Positions 13,931 to 24,780 of a stretch of 64,000 bases of DNA are shown piece by piece; position 1 is the first letter of the stretch, and each line of letters starts with the position of its first letter. Under the pieces are notes generated by a model. That model was not told the DNA's origin. It did not search any database and worked only from the letters and a program-made list of their open reading frames with translations. The stretch comes from Isoetes taiwanensis (lineage: Eukaryota > Streptophyta > Lycopodiopsida > Isoetales > Isoetaceae): positions 1,574,828-1,638,827 of the forward strand of contig JAJEKV010000137.1 of the NCBI GenBank assembly GCA_021234155.1. Reading direction: 5' to 3'. The translations under genes and the position numbers were made by a program.

Positions 13931-15887
13931 CAGTACACAAAGCAGATAAAACCACACCAAAAAGACAAATGCCACTATACAATGTGTCCCTACTACTGGG
14001 ATGAAAAAACCCCCACATGGGAGGAAAAACCTTGGTAGTAGGCTCTCAAATCCCTTGTCCTGTAAGGGATTCTCTGACGGTAGAGACTTGCAAAATGTAG
14101 GATGCGAGACGTGCAACCATTGGCGATGCCAGCAATTGATGCCATAGCCTATTCTTCAAAGCCATAGCCTATTCTATGAGGAAAAGCTCTTCTGAGTGGC
14201 CAGCAAAATATGTAACTTATTTTTCGAAGGCAAGAAGCATCTATCAGATTCCAAGATTTTGATGCAGCCAATCCATTAAACAAGAGACCCAAACAAGCAT
14301 GCTTAGATCACAAGCCATGTGATCGGCCATGTTAGAATAGGAAGAAAAGAAGAAAAATTTATTTTTGGAATGAAGTCCCTCCAAGAATGCATATCCGCCT
14401 TCCATATTTCGATTGATTGATCGATGGCTCAAAAGAAGCACATGTTCCAGACTTCATAAAGATGATCTACTATAGTCATCGGCCATTTCTGATGCAGCAT
14501 GAAAGCTCTAGGGCAATGATAAACTTAGATGATCTGGCCGCCTTAGAAGAACCCTATTACAAATGCATCATAACTGTAACATAAGCTTTTTCTAAATCGG
14601 TCGCCAGAAATCCTTCGCCAGAAGAATTGCCAATCAGTAAAAGAGGTCGATGGCGCTGCAAGCAACCAAAATCATGCTGCTTTGGCTTGGAAAAGGCAAT
14701 AGGGAATTGAATAGAAAAATTATACGAAAAAAAGACTAAATCTGGTCGTAGACATTCAATTTGGGTTAATTATGACCAACTGCTATCGGGGATCCAAAAA
14801 TCATCCATATATTTGATGGAAACCTCCCTAAGTTAGCAGCGTTGGAAACCTCTCCAAGTTAACAACAGTGGAAACCTTCCCCGACTTTGATGGAAAGTTT
14901 GGGATTCGATTTGCGGCAGTGGCACTTCTTTAAAAAATCTCAACTTCCGCCTCCTTTTTAAGAGCCGACGATCCGCGGATTCCATTTCGCGCGCGAGGTA
15001 GTTTCAAATAGATGTTCAAGATTGCTCTCTCACTTAATCTATGGCAAGATTCGTCTGTCACTTAACTCAAATTCTAAAGACGGGGGATCACCCCCAATTA
15101 ATCCAATGTTTTGGTATTAAGCAAGAGTTTCTGGTGGGTGTTTTGATAATTGCTAACTGCTGTAATGGATGGAATTAGACGGCAAGCGTCAGTTATGCCG
15201 TGTCGCGACAAAATTGGTTGTGGCTTAAATGCCATTTGGTCATCTTCCCAAGTCGAATCTGGCCCTTAAACGTTTGCTCACGCGCTTTTAACTGCTCCTC
15301 AAACCAACAGCGGAGATCTGAACCAAAATGGATGGACGGCTGCCAAGGCTGCAAGCAATTCTGTGGCTCTTATACAGTCATTGCATTGCCGCGTCAGACT
15401 GCAGATCAGTGTTTCATCCTCGAAATGGAGTAAACCCATAAGCTCAGAACTGGGCAAACCTGCACCAATGGAGTAAAATTTGGATCTGGCAGCTGATGAT
15501 CAGTACCGCATGCTGCGCCGATATTTAAGATCTTTTTCTTTCTTTTTCTAATCCGCCGGTGTTCCCATCAGCTCAAGAACGGCATTGACAGGTTTTAACT
15601 TCATACCCCTTTTGCTCTTTCGTAGCTCAGATCCTGGTGTGGGTTCTCCTGCCCAATTTCTGCGAAAACTACGAATACACGTTCTGGACCCTACTACTTC
15701 GATGTGCTTAACATAGTTGAATCTCATATAAAATTGGGCAGAAGTTATCTACACAGATGAAGATGGCTTTTGCATTGTCAGTTTCTTGTCTCTAGTGGTT
15801 AGACGGCTTCTACTTGCGGCATATCCCGTAAGAATGTTGCAAAAGATCTAAGCATACGTGGGCAATTTTGTTTTTAAGGGAGGAGCC
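13931..15887. other. 5' flank of the ILK-type kinase gene
   Basis: No other gene is supported. The last ~900 bp should contain the promoter and 5' UTR of the downstream kinase, but I cannot place a TATA box or transcription start with confidence. Several ATGs lie between 15,170 and 15,850 with short or no open frames. Confidence 0.4.
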
Positions 15888-18800
15888 ATGGCAAAATTTG
15901 TCAGGAGATTTACTTTTGGAAGACAGTCATCTATGGCTCCAGATCGTACTAGTCAAAGGAGTATTGACAGCGAGGATAGTATTGATCCTTCAATTGAAGT
16001 TGAACCTGATGATCGCACCATACAATTGCTTTATTATGCTAGCAAAGGAGACGTACAGAACGTTAGGTGTCTTCTTGATGGAGGTACAGATGTGAATGCT
16101 GCTGATTTTGATTTACGCATCACATCTGGTTGCTTGCGAAGGGCAGACGCAAGTAGCTGATCTGCTTATAAGCAAGGGTGCCAATGTTAATGCTCAAGAT
16201 AGATGGGGAAGCACCGTAAGTCTCTTTTTCTTCATTTCATGATTTCCTACAAGGTGACATTAGTGAACTGAATGGTTACTTAGTGAACAAAAGCTATAGC
16301 TTTTCAAGTAGAGTTTCACCCTGCAACTCCTAGTAAATTATTGGCATTGCTTTTTGTGAACCATTGAAGGGTTCCTTAAGCACGCTGGTTCTCTGTTATA
16401 AAATGAAGGTACGATGTTGAATGTACGCTGGCATAATTGGAAAACCTTTGAGAAGAAATCATGTAAAAATTCTGCTGTTCACTGCATAAAATGGGCATGA
16501 GATCGAAGTTTAATGGGGCAACTTCATTTTAGTGTTCAGAACTTTAGTGTTCTTTTTTCTGAATGCCTAATGAAGCATTTGTCTTAAACAATATAGACAA
16601 AAGGTTTGGAGACTTCCATATGAAGGCATTCTCAGCCTGAACAGATATGAGATTGTGGAACCTAAGTATGAAAGTCTTTTAAACAATTTATTTAATTATT
16701 CAATGCAGCGCTATTGTCTTAGGCTTTTTGTATATGCTTAGTCTCACTAGCTTAAAACTTTCTATATTAAACCTAGTTTTGTCAATATAGAGCTACAGTG
16801 ACAGGTGTTAGGAATTAAGAAGGGTCTTATTTACCTGAATGCTAATTTGGTAATGGGTAATTTTGGCTTTGATTTCATTAATGCTTATTTTGTCAAATAT
16901 ATATTTTGAGCAGTAAATGTGACTTCTTCCTTGTGTAACATGCAGCCTCTTGCAGATGCTAGGCATTATAAGAACATGGCAGTACATAATTTGTTAGCTG
17001 AGCATGGTGCCAAATACCCGGTATTCTCTATTTCCATATAAGTGAAAATATGTATACTTGGAAATATGTCTGCAATTTATCTACCTAAAACTTACCATAC
17101 CTTGCTATCCTGTTTTAGGATTCAGGGAGATCCCCAGTCCTGCAGTCAGAATTAGTTGCTGACTATGAAGTGGACCCTGTAGAGTTAGTTTTTGATGAGG
17201 TAATAGACTATTGCCTACATAAATCATATTTGCATTGTTTATAGACATTTACACATAACATTGGTTATATTTCTTAGAAAGAGAATGATTTATACCCAAA
17301 ATGGCGTGGAACAAAAGTTTATGTGAAGAAACTTCCAACCGATTGGGATAGGCAAAAAGTGTAAGTGTCAATATTCTGTACAATGATCACAAACAAATCG
17401 TTAAAATCTTAATAATAAGTTGGGGCTAACATTTGAATTTCTTTCTTTTAAACAGCAAAACGTTTTTAGACGAATTAGATCTGATGCTGAAGCTGCGGCA
17501 TCCCAATGTTGTGCAATTTCTTGGTGCTGTGACGCGAACTCATCCCATGATTATTATCACAGAGTATCTTCCTGGGGTAATTTTCTAATAACAAGTTACA
17601 GCATATTCTGGAATTTCTCTAAATTTATGCATTACATCTTTCCTGCAACTAACTAACAGTATGGAAGCTTGCCATTATTATTTTATACAAGAATGAAGGG
17701 GAGATACCATTAGCTTGCTTGTTATGGTATAAACTGTAATAAATGCCTATTTACACAACATTGCAAGAACTTACGTTGGACTTGCTATAAAGCTATCTTT
17801 ACATTGCTATTTGGGAGTTGGACTTGGCTAGTTCATCTTTTTCTCAAATTGGTTATCGTGGGTATTTGCTGAATTATGTGACTTTAGTGACATGCAAGCC
17901 AGGATTGTCACCATTTTCTGCCTTCTTCCAAATAACAATTTCAGTCTTTTAAGAAACTTATTCATGCTAACGAGTCCCAACAGGCCTGAACAAAATCTTC
18001 CTTCCTCTTTTTGTTATACATAGCTTTCTTGTAAAGATTCACATCCTGTCTCTTGCTTTTGCTCGCCCTCTGCTGATGCTAATATTAATGCTTTTGTGTT
18101 CCCTGTAGGGTAGCTTGGAACAGTTTCTCAAGAATTATGGAGGCCCATTAAAGCCTTCAAGGGCACTCAAATTTGCTCTTGATATTGCAAGGTAGAAACA
18201 AAATTACTGTGTCAACGAAAACAATGTTCTTACATATCAACTTATTTTTCATTTCAGAGGATTAAGCTATGTTCATGAATGGAAACCGGAGCCAATTATA
18301 CATAGAAAATTAAAGCCAAGGTAGGTGTAGTTATAATACATCAAGTAGTCATACATCATTTGAAACTCTGGTTCAAGTTGACATTTATTAACATAATGCA
18401 GTAATTTATTACGGGACAAGGCAGGGCACCTCAAAATAACAGACTTTGCTTTTCGAAAGTCACTTGGGGTGGTAATGGATCAGAAAAATCACAAAGTGCA
18501 GTTCAAAGGCTCCTTCTGTAAGCTTCATAACATGCTATTTAAAGATTTGAGATCGCAAACTATTCTGTGAAGATTTGTCCCTTAATTAATTGGGCATAAT
18601 ATCAACAAAGAATAACAACATTGGCACAACGGCAGTTACCAACAATCTCTTTTGCTCTCCACTACTTGTGCCAGTGGTTCTCTTTTCTATGCTTGCAAAA
18701 TGATTGTCACCCTACCATAAGGGTTTGCAAGTTTTGATTGGGATGACAGCCATCTCATTGCATTGGATCGTAGTCTACTATTTCTGGAATAATTAAAGAG

Positions 18801-19364
18801 ATATTAGGGGTTCTGAATTAATTGCTTGATTGCTAATAAACAGGTCGGTACATGGCCCCGGAAGTTCTTTTACAAAAGGAATATGACAAGACAGTCGATG
18901 TCTTTTCATTTGGCTTGATACTTTTTGAGGTTTGGTTTGCTCTTTTCTCCAGGATTGCATGTTAATAACTAGATATGCTATGCATGGTTATATATTCTTG
19001 TTCATGTTATCATAGATGATGGAGGGAAATAAACCTTTTGAAGATGAGTCACCTGAGGCTGCTGCAAAAGCATATTCAGAAGAAAAGAGACCTCCATTCA
19101 AAATAAAGTCCAGATACTACCCTGAGGGATTACGGGAGTAAGTACTTGCCTTCAACAGTAAAATTTTTTCACATTAACCTTCCTTGCTCACGTGTGTAAG
19201 TTTTGATTTGCAGATTGATTCAAAACTGTTGGCATCACCATCCGGCACAAAGGCCACAATTCGTTGATATCATTAAAAGGATTGAAGGAATCAGAAATTC
19301 TTATGATAAGAATGCATTTAAACAGTTTATAGCCCAGGTGAAGTATGGCAAGTCTAAACAATAA
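15888..19364 (+). CDS. ankyrin-repeat Raf-like kinase of the plant ILK family, frame-broken in exon 1 and catalytically degenerate
   Basis: Eleven exons with GT-AG introns: 15,888-16,215; 16,946-17,020; 17,119-17,199; 17,278-17,360; 17,456-17,576; 18,109-18,191; 18,258-18,320; 18,402-18,517; 18,844-18,929; 19,016-19,137; 19,214-19,364. Phases join correctly and would give about 437 residues. The ATG at 15,888 opens MAKFVRRFTFGRQSS. Ankyrin repeats follow (LLYYASKGDVQNVRCLL, then GANVNAQDRWGST), then the kinase domain. The kinase keeps the VAVK-type lysine (WRGTKVYVKKL), the alpha-C glutamate (FLDELDLM) and the APE block (RYMAPEVLL). The catalytic HRD reads HRK, DFG reads DFA, and the glycine loop is poor, so it looks like a pseudokinase. 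Arabidopsis ILK1 is also atypical. At ~16,113-16,122 about five bases are missing relative to the family, which puts the first frame into a stop at 16,158. This may be a real lesion or an assembly error, since every later exon is intact. Confidence 0.85.
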
Positions 19365-20339
19365 AGGATATAGTGTTTATAATGCATCCCTATAAATGCA
19401 CGTGAAGTGTGTAATGCATTTGGATGGAAAGGCCATTTTTAGACGTGGTAGGTAAAACATTGTAACAGTGACCTAAATGAGCGAGAGAGTTGTGTAATCT
19501 GACCTTTTAACATAGTCTGTTCAATGGCTAGAAAGCTCTGTGCCATTCAAGTGAATCACCCAATATACACCAATGGACACCTATCGATTGCAGGTTTGGA
19601 CAAAGCAACATATCTGGGACTGGAAAAAACAAAAAGATTAACAAGGGTGAATAAAGTTCAATTCAAATTTTTCTTCAGGGGTTTGTTATTTGTTCTCGTT
19701 TTCCCATAGAGTAACAGCTCTATGGTTGGTGCACTTAAGCATTTGGAGAGCCCTAACTTAAGCTACGATTGTCCAAATTATCCCAAAAAGACTGCATTTT
19801 TAAGCCTGAACAAATTGCTATCTGCTGGTATGAAATTTATGTCATGATGTGGCCTAACCACAAAAATGTAGCTCCTTAAATTTGGACTGTTTCTTGGCAG
19901 ATTTGGTCTATCTTTTACCCTAATTTTTTGTCCAAGTATTGCCCATTTTTGGTGCAGATTTGGTTCAGCTTGTAACCTTGATTGGTTCAGCAATTAACCC
20001 TTTATTCATTCTTTGCCCTTACAAAGTCTACTGATTTGCCATTAATGAAACACTAAACAACTCAAATAATTGGAAAAAGCAGTTAGATTCAAGGGATTTG
20101 AACCCCCATTGGTGTTCAAAAACACCAAGTTCCAACAATCAGACCTGCATCACAGAGACCAAACATAAATAATGATCCTACAACATGAAGAATAGGTAGA
20201 TTGACTAAAACAGAAACCCCTATTACTATGGTTGTTGAAGAACAAGTCATGACAGCATAAAACTGAAAACACAAGAATGTAAGATAATAAATGAATAGAA
20301 TCTGTAGAAAAATGTTACATCACATAATTTTGAGAATAC
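19365..20339. other. 3' flank of the kinase gene; one tRNA-like B-box motif on the minus strand
   Basis: No gene is supported. On the minus strand at 20,093-20,107 the sequence GGGGGTTCAAATCCC matches the pol III B box consensus and is flanked by short complementary arms. I cannot fold a full tRNA or find a clean A box, so this is at most a SINE or tRNA-derived remnant. Confidence 0.4.
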
Positions 20340-20962
20340 AATGAATTAATGGATCTTAACCTCTTTGCTGGCCTCTCAAATTCAGAACCTCGGTAACACT
20401 CATGTGTCTCCTCCAAGCTGCAATCACTACCCTGACCTTCTGGAATCAAATTTTGGACGTCTTGATCTTCCTAAAAATGTTCCATAGTATTTGCAAAGCA
20501 TTCATCTACATTGCAAAGAGGTATCTCAATAGAAATAGCAACCCCTTTTTCTAAACCCGCAACAACATTTGTCTGGTTATTGTCAATCACTTCAACAATC
20601 TCAATCTGCTCCGAATTTTCTCCTTCTGCAACCTGCAAAGTCTAAATTCAGTCCTAAAATTAAAGAAGAAGCAACACAAGAAAAATAATAAATAGATTTT
20701 TCTTTTTTCCCTTGCCTTTTCTTGCTTCTTTCTCCTTCCTCTTTTTCTCTTTGACAGTCTTCCTCTATTTCTGCCTTTCCTCCTTTTGTTTTTGCTCTTG
20801 TAATTTCTTCTTTTCCTCTATTTGAGTTTTCTTCCTCTCAGCAGCTTCCTCCCTCGCCTTCTTCTTTTCCTGTTTTTCTAATTCCTGTTGTAGCTTGGCT
20901 ATAATCTCAGCCTTAGTAACCAAACAAGTACCTTTTATGTCCTTGGGAATGAAGATCCTTTT
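20340..20962 (-). pseudogene. downstream half of a charged minus-strand reading frame interrupted by the retrotransposon
   Basis: Minus-strand translation gives a lysine/glutamate-rich coiled-coil-like segment (20,766-20,950, beginning IFIPKDIKGTCLV and continuing with KLQQELEKQEKKK). After a stop comes a further acidic segment at ~20,400-20,630. The upstream half lies beyond the retrotransposon at 44,404-44,496. Removing the insertion and one CTTTT duplication makes the two halves read continuously across the target site. The protein family is not recognised. It may belong to an older transposable element, because copia sequence lies just upstream at 45.2 kb. Stops downstream suggest it was already decayed, or that introns are present. 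Confidence 0.45.
20958..20962 (+). repeat. 5' target-site duplication CTTTT
   Basis: CTTTT directly precedes the first LTR base (TGTGACG) and recurs directly after the last LTR base at 44,399-44,403. A 5-bp duplication is standard for LTR retrotransposon integration. It shows that the outermost LTR ends came from a single insertion. Confidence 0.85.
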
Positions 20963-22421
20963 TGTGACGTTCCAGGATAATATACGGTATGAATACGTAT
21001 ATTGTACTGACACGTCACTAGTACATGTCGACCCAGACGACATGTACACATCGACCATAAAGGGGTAGTACCCTAGGGTACAACCCTGTGACCCATTATA
21101 TTGCACATGTTAAGGCCACATGTGAATATAATATCCTTTTGCCATGTGGCAATAGCCCATTGACCAAAAAGGGCCCAGCCCTAAATTCGTGGGGATAAAG
21201 GGGCATAAACCCTAAAAGGGAAACCCTTTCGGTTTCCAGCCCCTATAAGTCGGATTGGAGCAGCATTGGACGCCTTTTCGCCTGAACAGTAGCAGAGGAA
21301 CCGGAATTCCTTAGTTGCAGCTCGATCCAAGCCAACAATCTCGAGATCCAGCAGCATGGACGCCTTCAGAGGAGTGGGAGCCAGCCAAGAAGCGGGTTAG
21401 TGGTTGATCCGATAGTTAGATCCGAGTTTTCAGCCCTCATTCCATAGGATTAGTATTCATTCTTAGCTATAGGCGACCCCTACAGCCTAAGAATGATAGA
21501 CACTAACAAAGGAACCTAACCATGTATGATTAGGATAGCCGTATTCTATTATTTCAGTTCTGTAGTGATGATATTGTGACATCCTATGCGCCACTCTTGT
21601 GTATTGGGAAGGGGGGTAGAGACCCAGAGCCCAAGTAGTTGGATGATCCTAGTTTTAGCCCATTAATTCCCAATTAATGCGGCCTGTGCATAAGAGCCCG
21701 CCTGGCTGTGGGTGGCGGAGCTAGACCGGCTGACAAGGGAGGTCTTGTCTAATCACGGTTGATCCCTCTGGTGCGTAGCGACGGCCGGGGAACGTTGTGA
21801 GCCAGGCCTAATACCCTGGCACTGCGTGAGGGCAGGGTATGGGCTCGACACCTCTTGGGCGATGCGTCGTCTCCTAGGGGTTCAAGTCGTATACGAGCAG
21901 TGGCTCTCTGGCTCGCCTGTGATTGGCATGAACCTTCTGGAGGGGAGTGATCCCCTCCTGCCTCATCGGGGCTGGGGAGATGCAACCCAGTAGCAGTAGC
22001 CCCTCTGGCTATTCACCCAGCAGGCTAAGGTCAGGCTCCAATACTTTTCAGCCTATCTGCAAAGTATGCACCTGGAGACCCCAAGCCATCAGTCGATCCC
22101 CATCAGTCCGAGCCTGGGTAGGATCTTCCCTATGTTAGATGTACTGACGTGTGATGCAGCTACTGTGATATGGTGGACCACCCTTCGAGGTGGGTATGTT
22201 ATTATTGATTGATGTCATGTGCTCATGTTTTGTTTACGCTTCAGTTGCTAGGTCGATCCCGAGGGAGACGGGATGAATGACACGTCCATTCTTCCCCTCG
22301 GGTTCTTGGCCACCATCGAGAGCCCGATGTTAGGTGGACGGCCTCATATCAGCGGGCAGATGCTGGTTTGAGGGATGATCTCCAGTTTGTATACGATCGG
22401 GGCATCGTATATGAGCCGGGG
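20963..22421 (+). repeat. LTR1 (5' LTR), right edge uncertain
   Basis: It starts TGTGACG at 20,963 and is nearly identical to LTR2 up to at least 22,421 (GAGCCGGGG). Compared with LTR2 it has ~36 extra bases just inside the 5' end (20,971-21,006). The 3' border is inferred from LTR3, where homology stops at the same GAGCCGGGG before CCGTCACA. In LTR1 and LTR2 that point is instead followed by identical sequence (TAGAGTTAG...), so the true LTR may be longer and LTR3 deleted near its end. Confidence 0.7.
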
Positions 22422-22531
22422 TAGAGTTAGTAATTATCTAGGATTAGAGTAATTAGAGAACATAAGTAAGATAGAACAAATAGAAGAAAAGCATTTAGGA
22501 GAGCCCACTAAAATTCAGGCACTTTCGGCCG

Positions 22532-22612
22532 ACACCTCCAAGGGTGCGCCAGGAGCATGTTAGATCCAGACCTAATGGGTCTCTCGCGCACTCTTAGAGG
22601 GGTCACCCCATG
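22532..22612 (+). repeat. leader hairpin repeat 1
   Basis: Imperfect palindrome. The outer arms CACCTCCAAGGGTGCGC and GCGCACTCTTAGAGGGG pair, and an inner palindrome is built on AGGTC/GACCT-like bases. It is the first of five related units in the leader. Confidence 0.75.
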
Positions 22613-22743
22613 TGAACCCTAGAACTCGGCCATAGGTACCCCAAATGGTAAAATAAAAGATGAAATTCCATCTAAAAAGTTCAAATTAGCTAACATTGTA
22701 TGTTAAAACACAGAAAAACACTAAATAAAAGTCAACTTAGAGC

Positions 22744-22818
22744 AACACCTCTAAGAGTGCGCCAGAGCATAGTTAGGTCACGACCTAACACCCTTCTCGC
22801 GCACTCTTGGAGGGGTCC
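22744..22818 (+). repeat. leader hairpin repeat 2
   Basis: ACACCTCTAAGAGTGCGC pairs with GCGCACTCTTGGAGGGGT, and an inner TTAGGTCACGACCTAA forms a second stem. This is the most symmetrical copy. Confidence 0.8.
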
Positions 22819-22956
22819 CCTAAAAGTGACTTCACAAACTACTCAAAACTAACTCAAAGTGTGAAATAATTGGTAGAATCGAGCTTAAAATGCTTTCATT
22901 AGTGAGAAATGCATGTTCGTTAGTGTAAAATGGATACATTTAGGGCAGAAAAGCAC

Positions 22957-23032
22957 CACACCTCTGAGGGTGCGCCAGGGCCCAGTTAGGTCCGAACCTA
23001 ACCCCCCTTTTGCGCACTCTTGGAGGGGTTCG
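22957..23032 (+). repeat. leader hairpin repeat 3
   Basis: ACACCTCTGAGGGTGCGCC pairs with GCGCACTCTTGGAGGGGT, with an inner TTAGGTCCGAACCTAA stem. It lies about 215 bp before the start of the H3-like frame. Confidence 0.75.
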
Positions 23033-23248
23033 GGAGAAAACAGCTGAAGAACACTCCACTTTAGTTCAAGGTGGGGAGAGTTTCGCCAGCAAACCAACCA
23101 GACAACCAATTCGACCGAACCCTAAAAATTAAACCCTATAAATTACGGGACATAGGCTCATTTTTTTAGGGTTTCTCAAGTGATTCCACGAGCTCCTTCC
23201 GATAGCCGATCTTTTGGCGCCCTGCTCCGAATTGAACGCTGTTATACA

Positions 23249-24356
23249 ATGGCTAGAACGAACAGACTGCCCGTAAGCCCAAGAAGGATGATAAGCCCAG
23301 CGCCCAAGTCCTCGCCACGAACAACGTAAGCTCAAAGATGCGACGAAAAACCGGCGACATGGAGAGGCGACCTAGGTATTATCGAAACTTGGAAAAGAGG
23401 CGCAGGAAAGAAGAAAAGGCCAGGAAGAAAGAAGAAAAGGCAAGGAGAAGGGAAGAAAGGGCCAAGAGAAAGGAGGAAAAGGCGAGAAGGAAAGCGGATG
23501 AAGAAGTTGCAGAGGCAGAAGACGACCAATGGCGAGAACAGAGGACCAAGAATAGGGAGGAACCCGACCCGAAAGGGAAAAGGGTAATGACTGAAGAACC
23601 CCGGCCTAAGAAGAGGGTAATCTGCAGGACTTTTTAGAAGAAGTGCTTCTAGCAACTGGAGAATCCTCCCGTATAAAGCAGAACCCTCTTCCCGATACTG
23701 CATTTAACCCCGTGAAGAAGACACACTCCCACTCGTGGCCCGCAGAGACACAAAGTTGACCCATTCTCGACGTTGCCTCCACCGTTTTTGGAATGGCAAG
23801 AGGCAAAGAGACTTGACGCGGAAAAAGCAGCTGGAAAGAAGGCAACCAAAATAGCCCGGGACTCGTACACTTTAGGCCCCGAGAGGAGGTACAAGAAGGA
23901 GCTAGCGGACTATACCTTATACAAGAAGATGCACGACGACTACACAGCCTACTACGAAGCAAACAGGGTCAAAGTTGTCGAAGGAGGGCGGCCAACTCGA
24001 GAAGCATTCCAGCTCAAACCTCCACCAGAACTGCCAGAACCCCCCAAGAAGCCTATGAGGAGATCTCAAGACTCCCCTTTTGCAAGAGCCCTGAGAGAAA
24101 TCCGCCCTTTCAAAGGAGCTACGGATTTCTGATCCCGAGAGCGGCATTCCAGAGGTTCGTCCGAGAAATCTTGTGGGAGTTCGACCCCAACAAGCGAGTA
24201 ACCAATGACATGTTACTCGCTTTACAAGAAGCAGCAGAGATGGAAGTCGTGCAACACTTCGAGGATTCACTGGCGTGCACGGTCCATGCAAAAAGGGTCA
24301 CACTTCAACCAAAGGATATGCGACTGGCTAAATCCATCAAGAGGACAGATAGATAG
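23249..24356 (+). CDS. retrotransposon-carried histone H3-like protein (H3 tail, long charged segment, C-terminal H3 fold), frame-broken
   Basis: The ATG at 23,249 encodes MART. After two bases (the K4 codon has lost one base) the frame continues QTARKPKKDD...AQVLATNN, matching the first ~24 residues of histone H3. A ~240-residue segment follows, rich in K, R and E (RKEEKARRK repeats at 23,400-23,500, then a less charged part at 23,750-24,050). The last ~95 residues (24,076-24,356) match the H3 histone fold end to end: ALREIR, then FQRFVREI, LQEA, FED, HAKRVT, PKD. Loop 1 has the canonical length, so it is not CENH3-like. Frame breaks lie at ~23,262, near 23,635 (stop), near 23,740 and at ~24,130 (stop TGA). 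An intron from the GTAAGC at 23,326 to an AAG near 24,048 would leave an H3-sized product, but this is speculative. It lies inside the element between hairpins 3 and 4, upstream of gag. The homology call is strong; the function is inferred. Confidence 0.85.
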
Positions 24357-24494
24357 AACAGAAGCTACCTTTTTTGTAACTAACAGGCTTATATGTAATG
24401 TATGAAAATTTTGAATATAAAGGAGATATAGTAGTTTAAATGTGCATTGGAATAAGTACGAATAGTAGTTAAGGAGCGAATGTTCAATTTTGAC

Positions 24495-24568
24495 CAACAC
24501 CTCTAAGGGTGCGCCAGAGCACAGTTAGGTAACCTAACCCCCTCCTCGCGCACTCTTAGAGGGGTCCA
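24495..24568 (+). repeat. leader hairpin repeat 4
   Basis: ACACCTCTAAGGGTGCGCC pairs with GCGCACTCTTAGAGGGGT, with an inner TTAGGTAACCTAA stem. It lies ~140 bp after the H3-like stop codon. Confidence 0.75.
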
Positions 24569-24703
24569 GCCAACTGGGCCCTTGATCGGCCACTTACCTG
24601 CTCCAAATGAAGTAAATAACCAAAGAAACCTGCAGTAAACAAGAAAATAAGTAGGAATTCACCTTCTTAAACTTGTTCTTGGCACCCATTGGGCATAGGT
24701 AGG

Positions 24704-24780
24704 CCAACAACTCCAAGAGTGCGCCAGAGGCCACTTAGGTCCCAACCTAACACCGTCCTCGCGCACTCTTAGAGGGGTCC
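24704..24780 (+). repeat. leader hairpin repeat 5
   Basis: ACTCCAAGAGTGCGCCAG pairs with CTCGCGCACTCTTAGAGG, with an inner TTAGGTCCCAACCTAA stem. It lies ~360 bp before the acidic accessory frame. Between it and that frame, a ~45-bp phrase (TTGTATACAAGCCATT...) is duplicated at ~24,820 and ~24,890. Confidence 0.75.

Noticed and set aside
20085-20115. Functional tRNA gene
   Set aside because: No complete cloverleaf or proper A box can be formed around the B-box motif.
23332-23703. Minus-strand frame opposite the charged part of the H3-like gene
   Set aside because: It is a phenylalanine/leucine-rich mirror of the K/E-rich plus strand, the usual shadow of such codons.
24076-24356. Centromeric H3 (CENH3) identity for the H3-like gene
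   Set aside because: Loop 1 has the canonical H3 length and the tail starts MART-QTARK as in ordinary H3, whereas CENH3 usually has a longer loop 1 and an unrelated tail.
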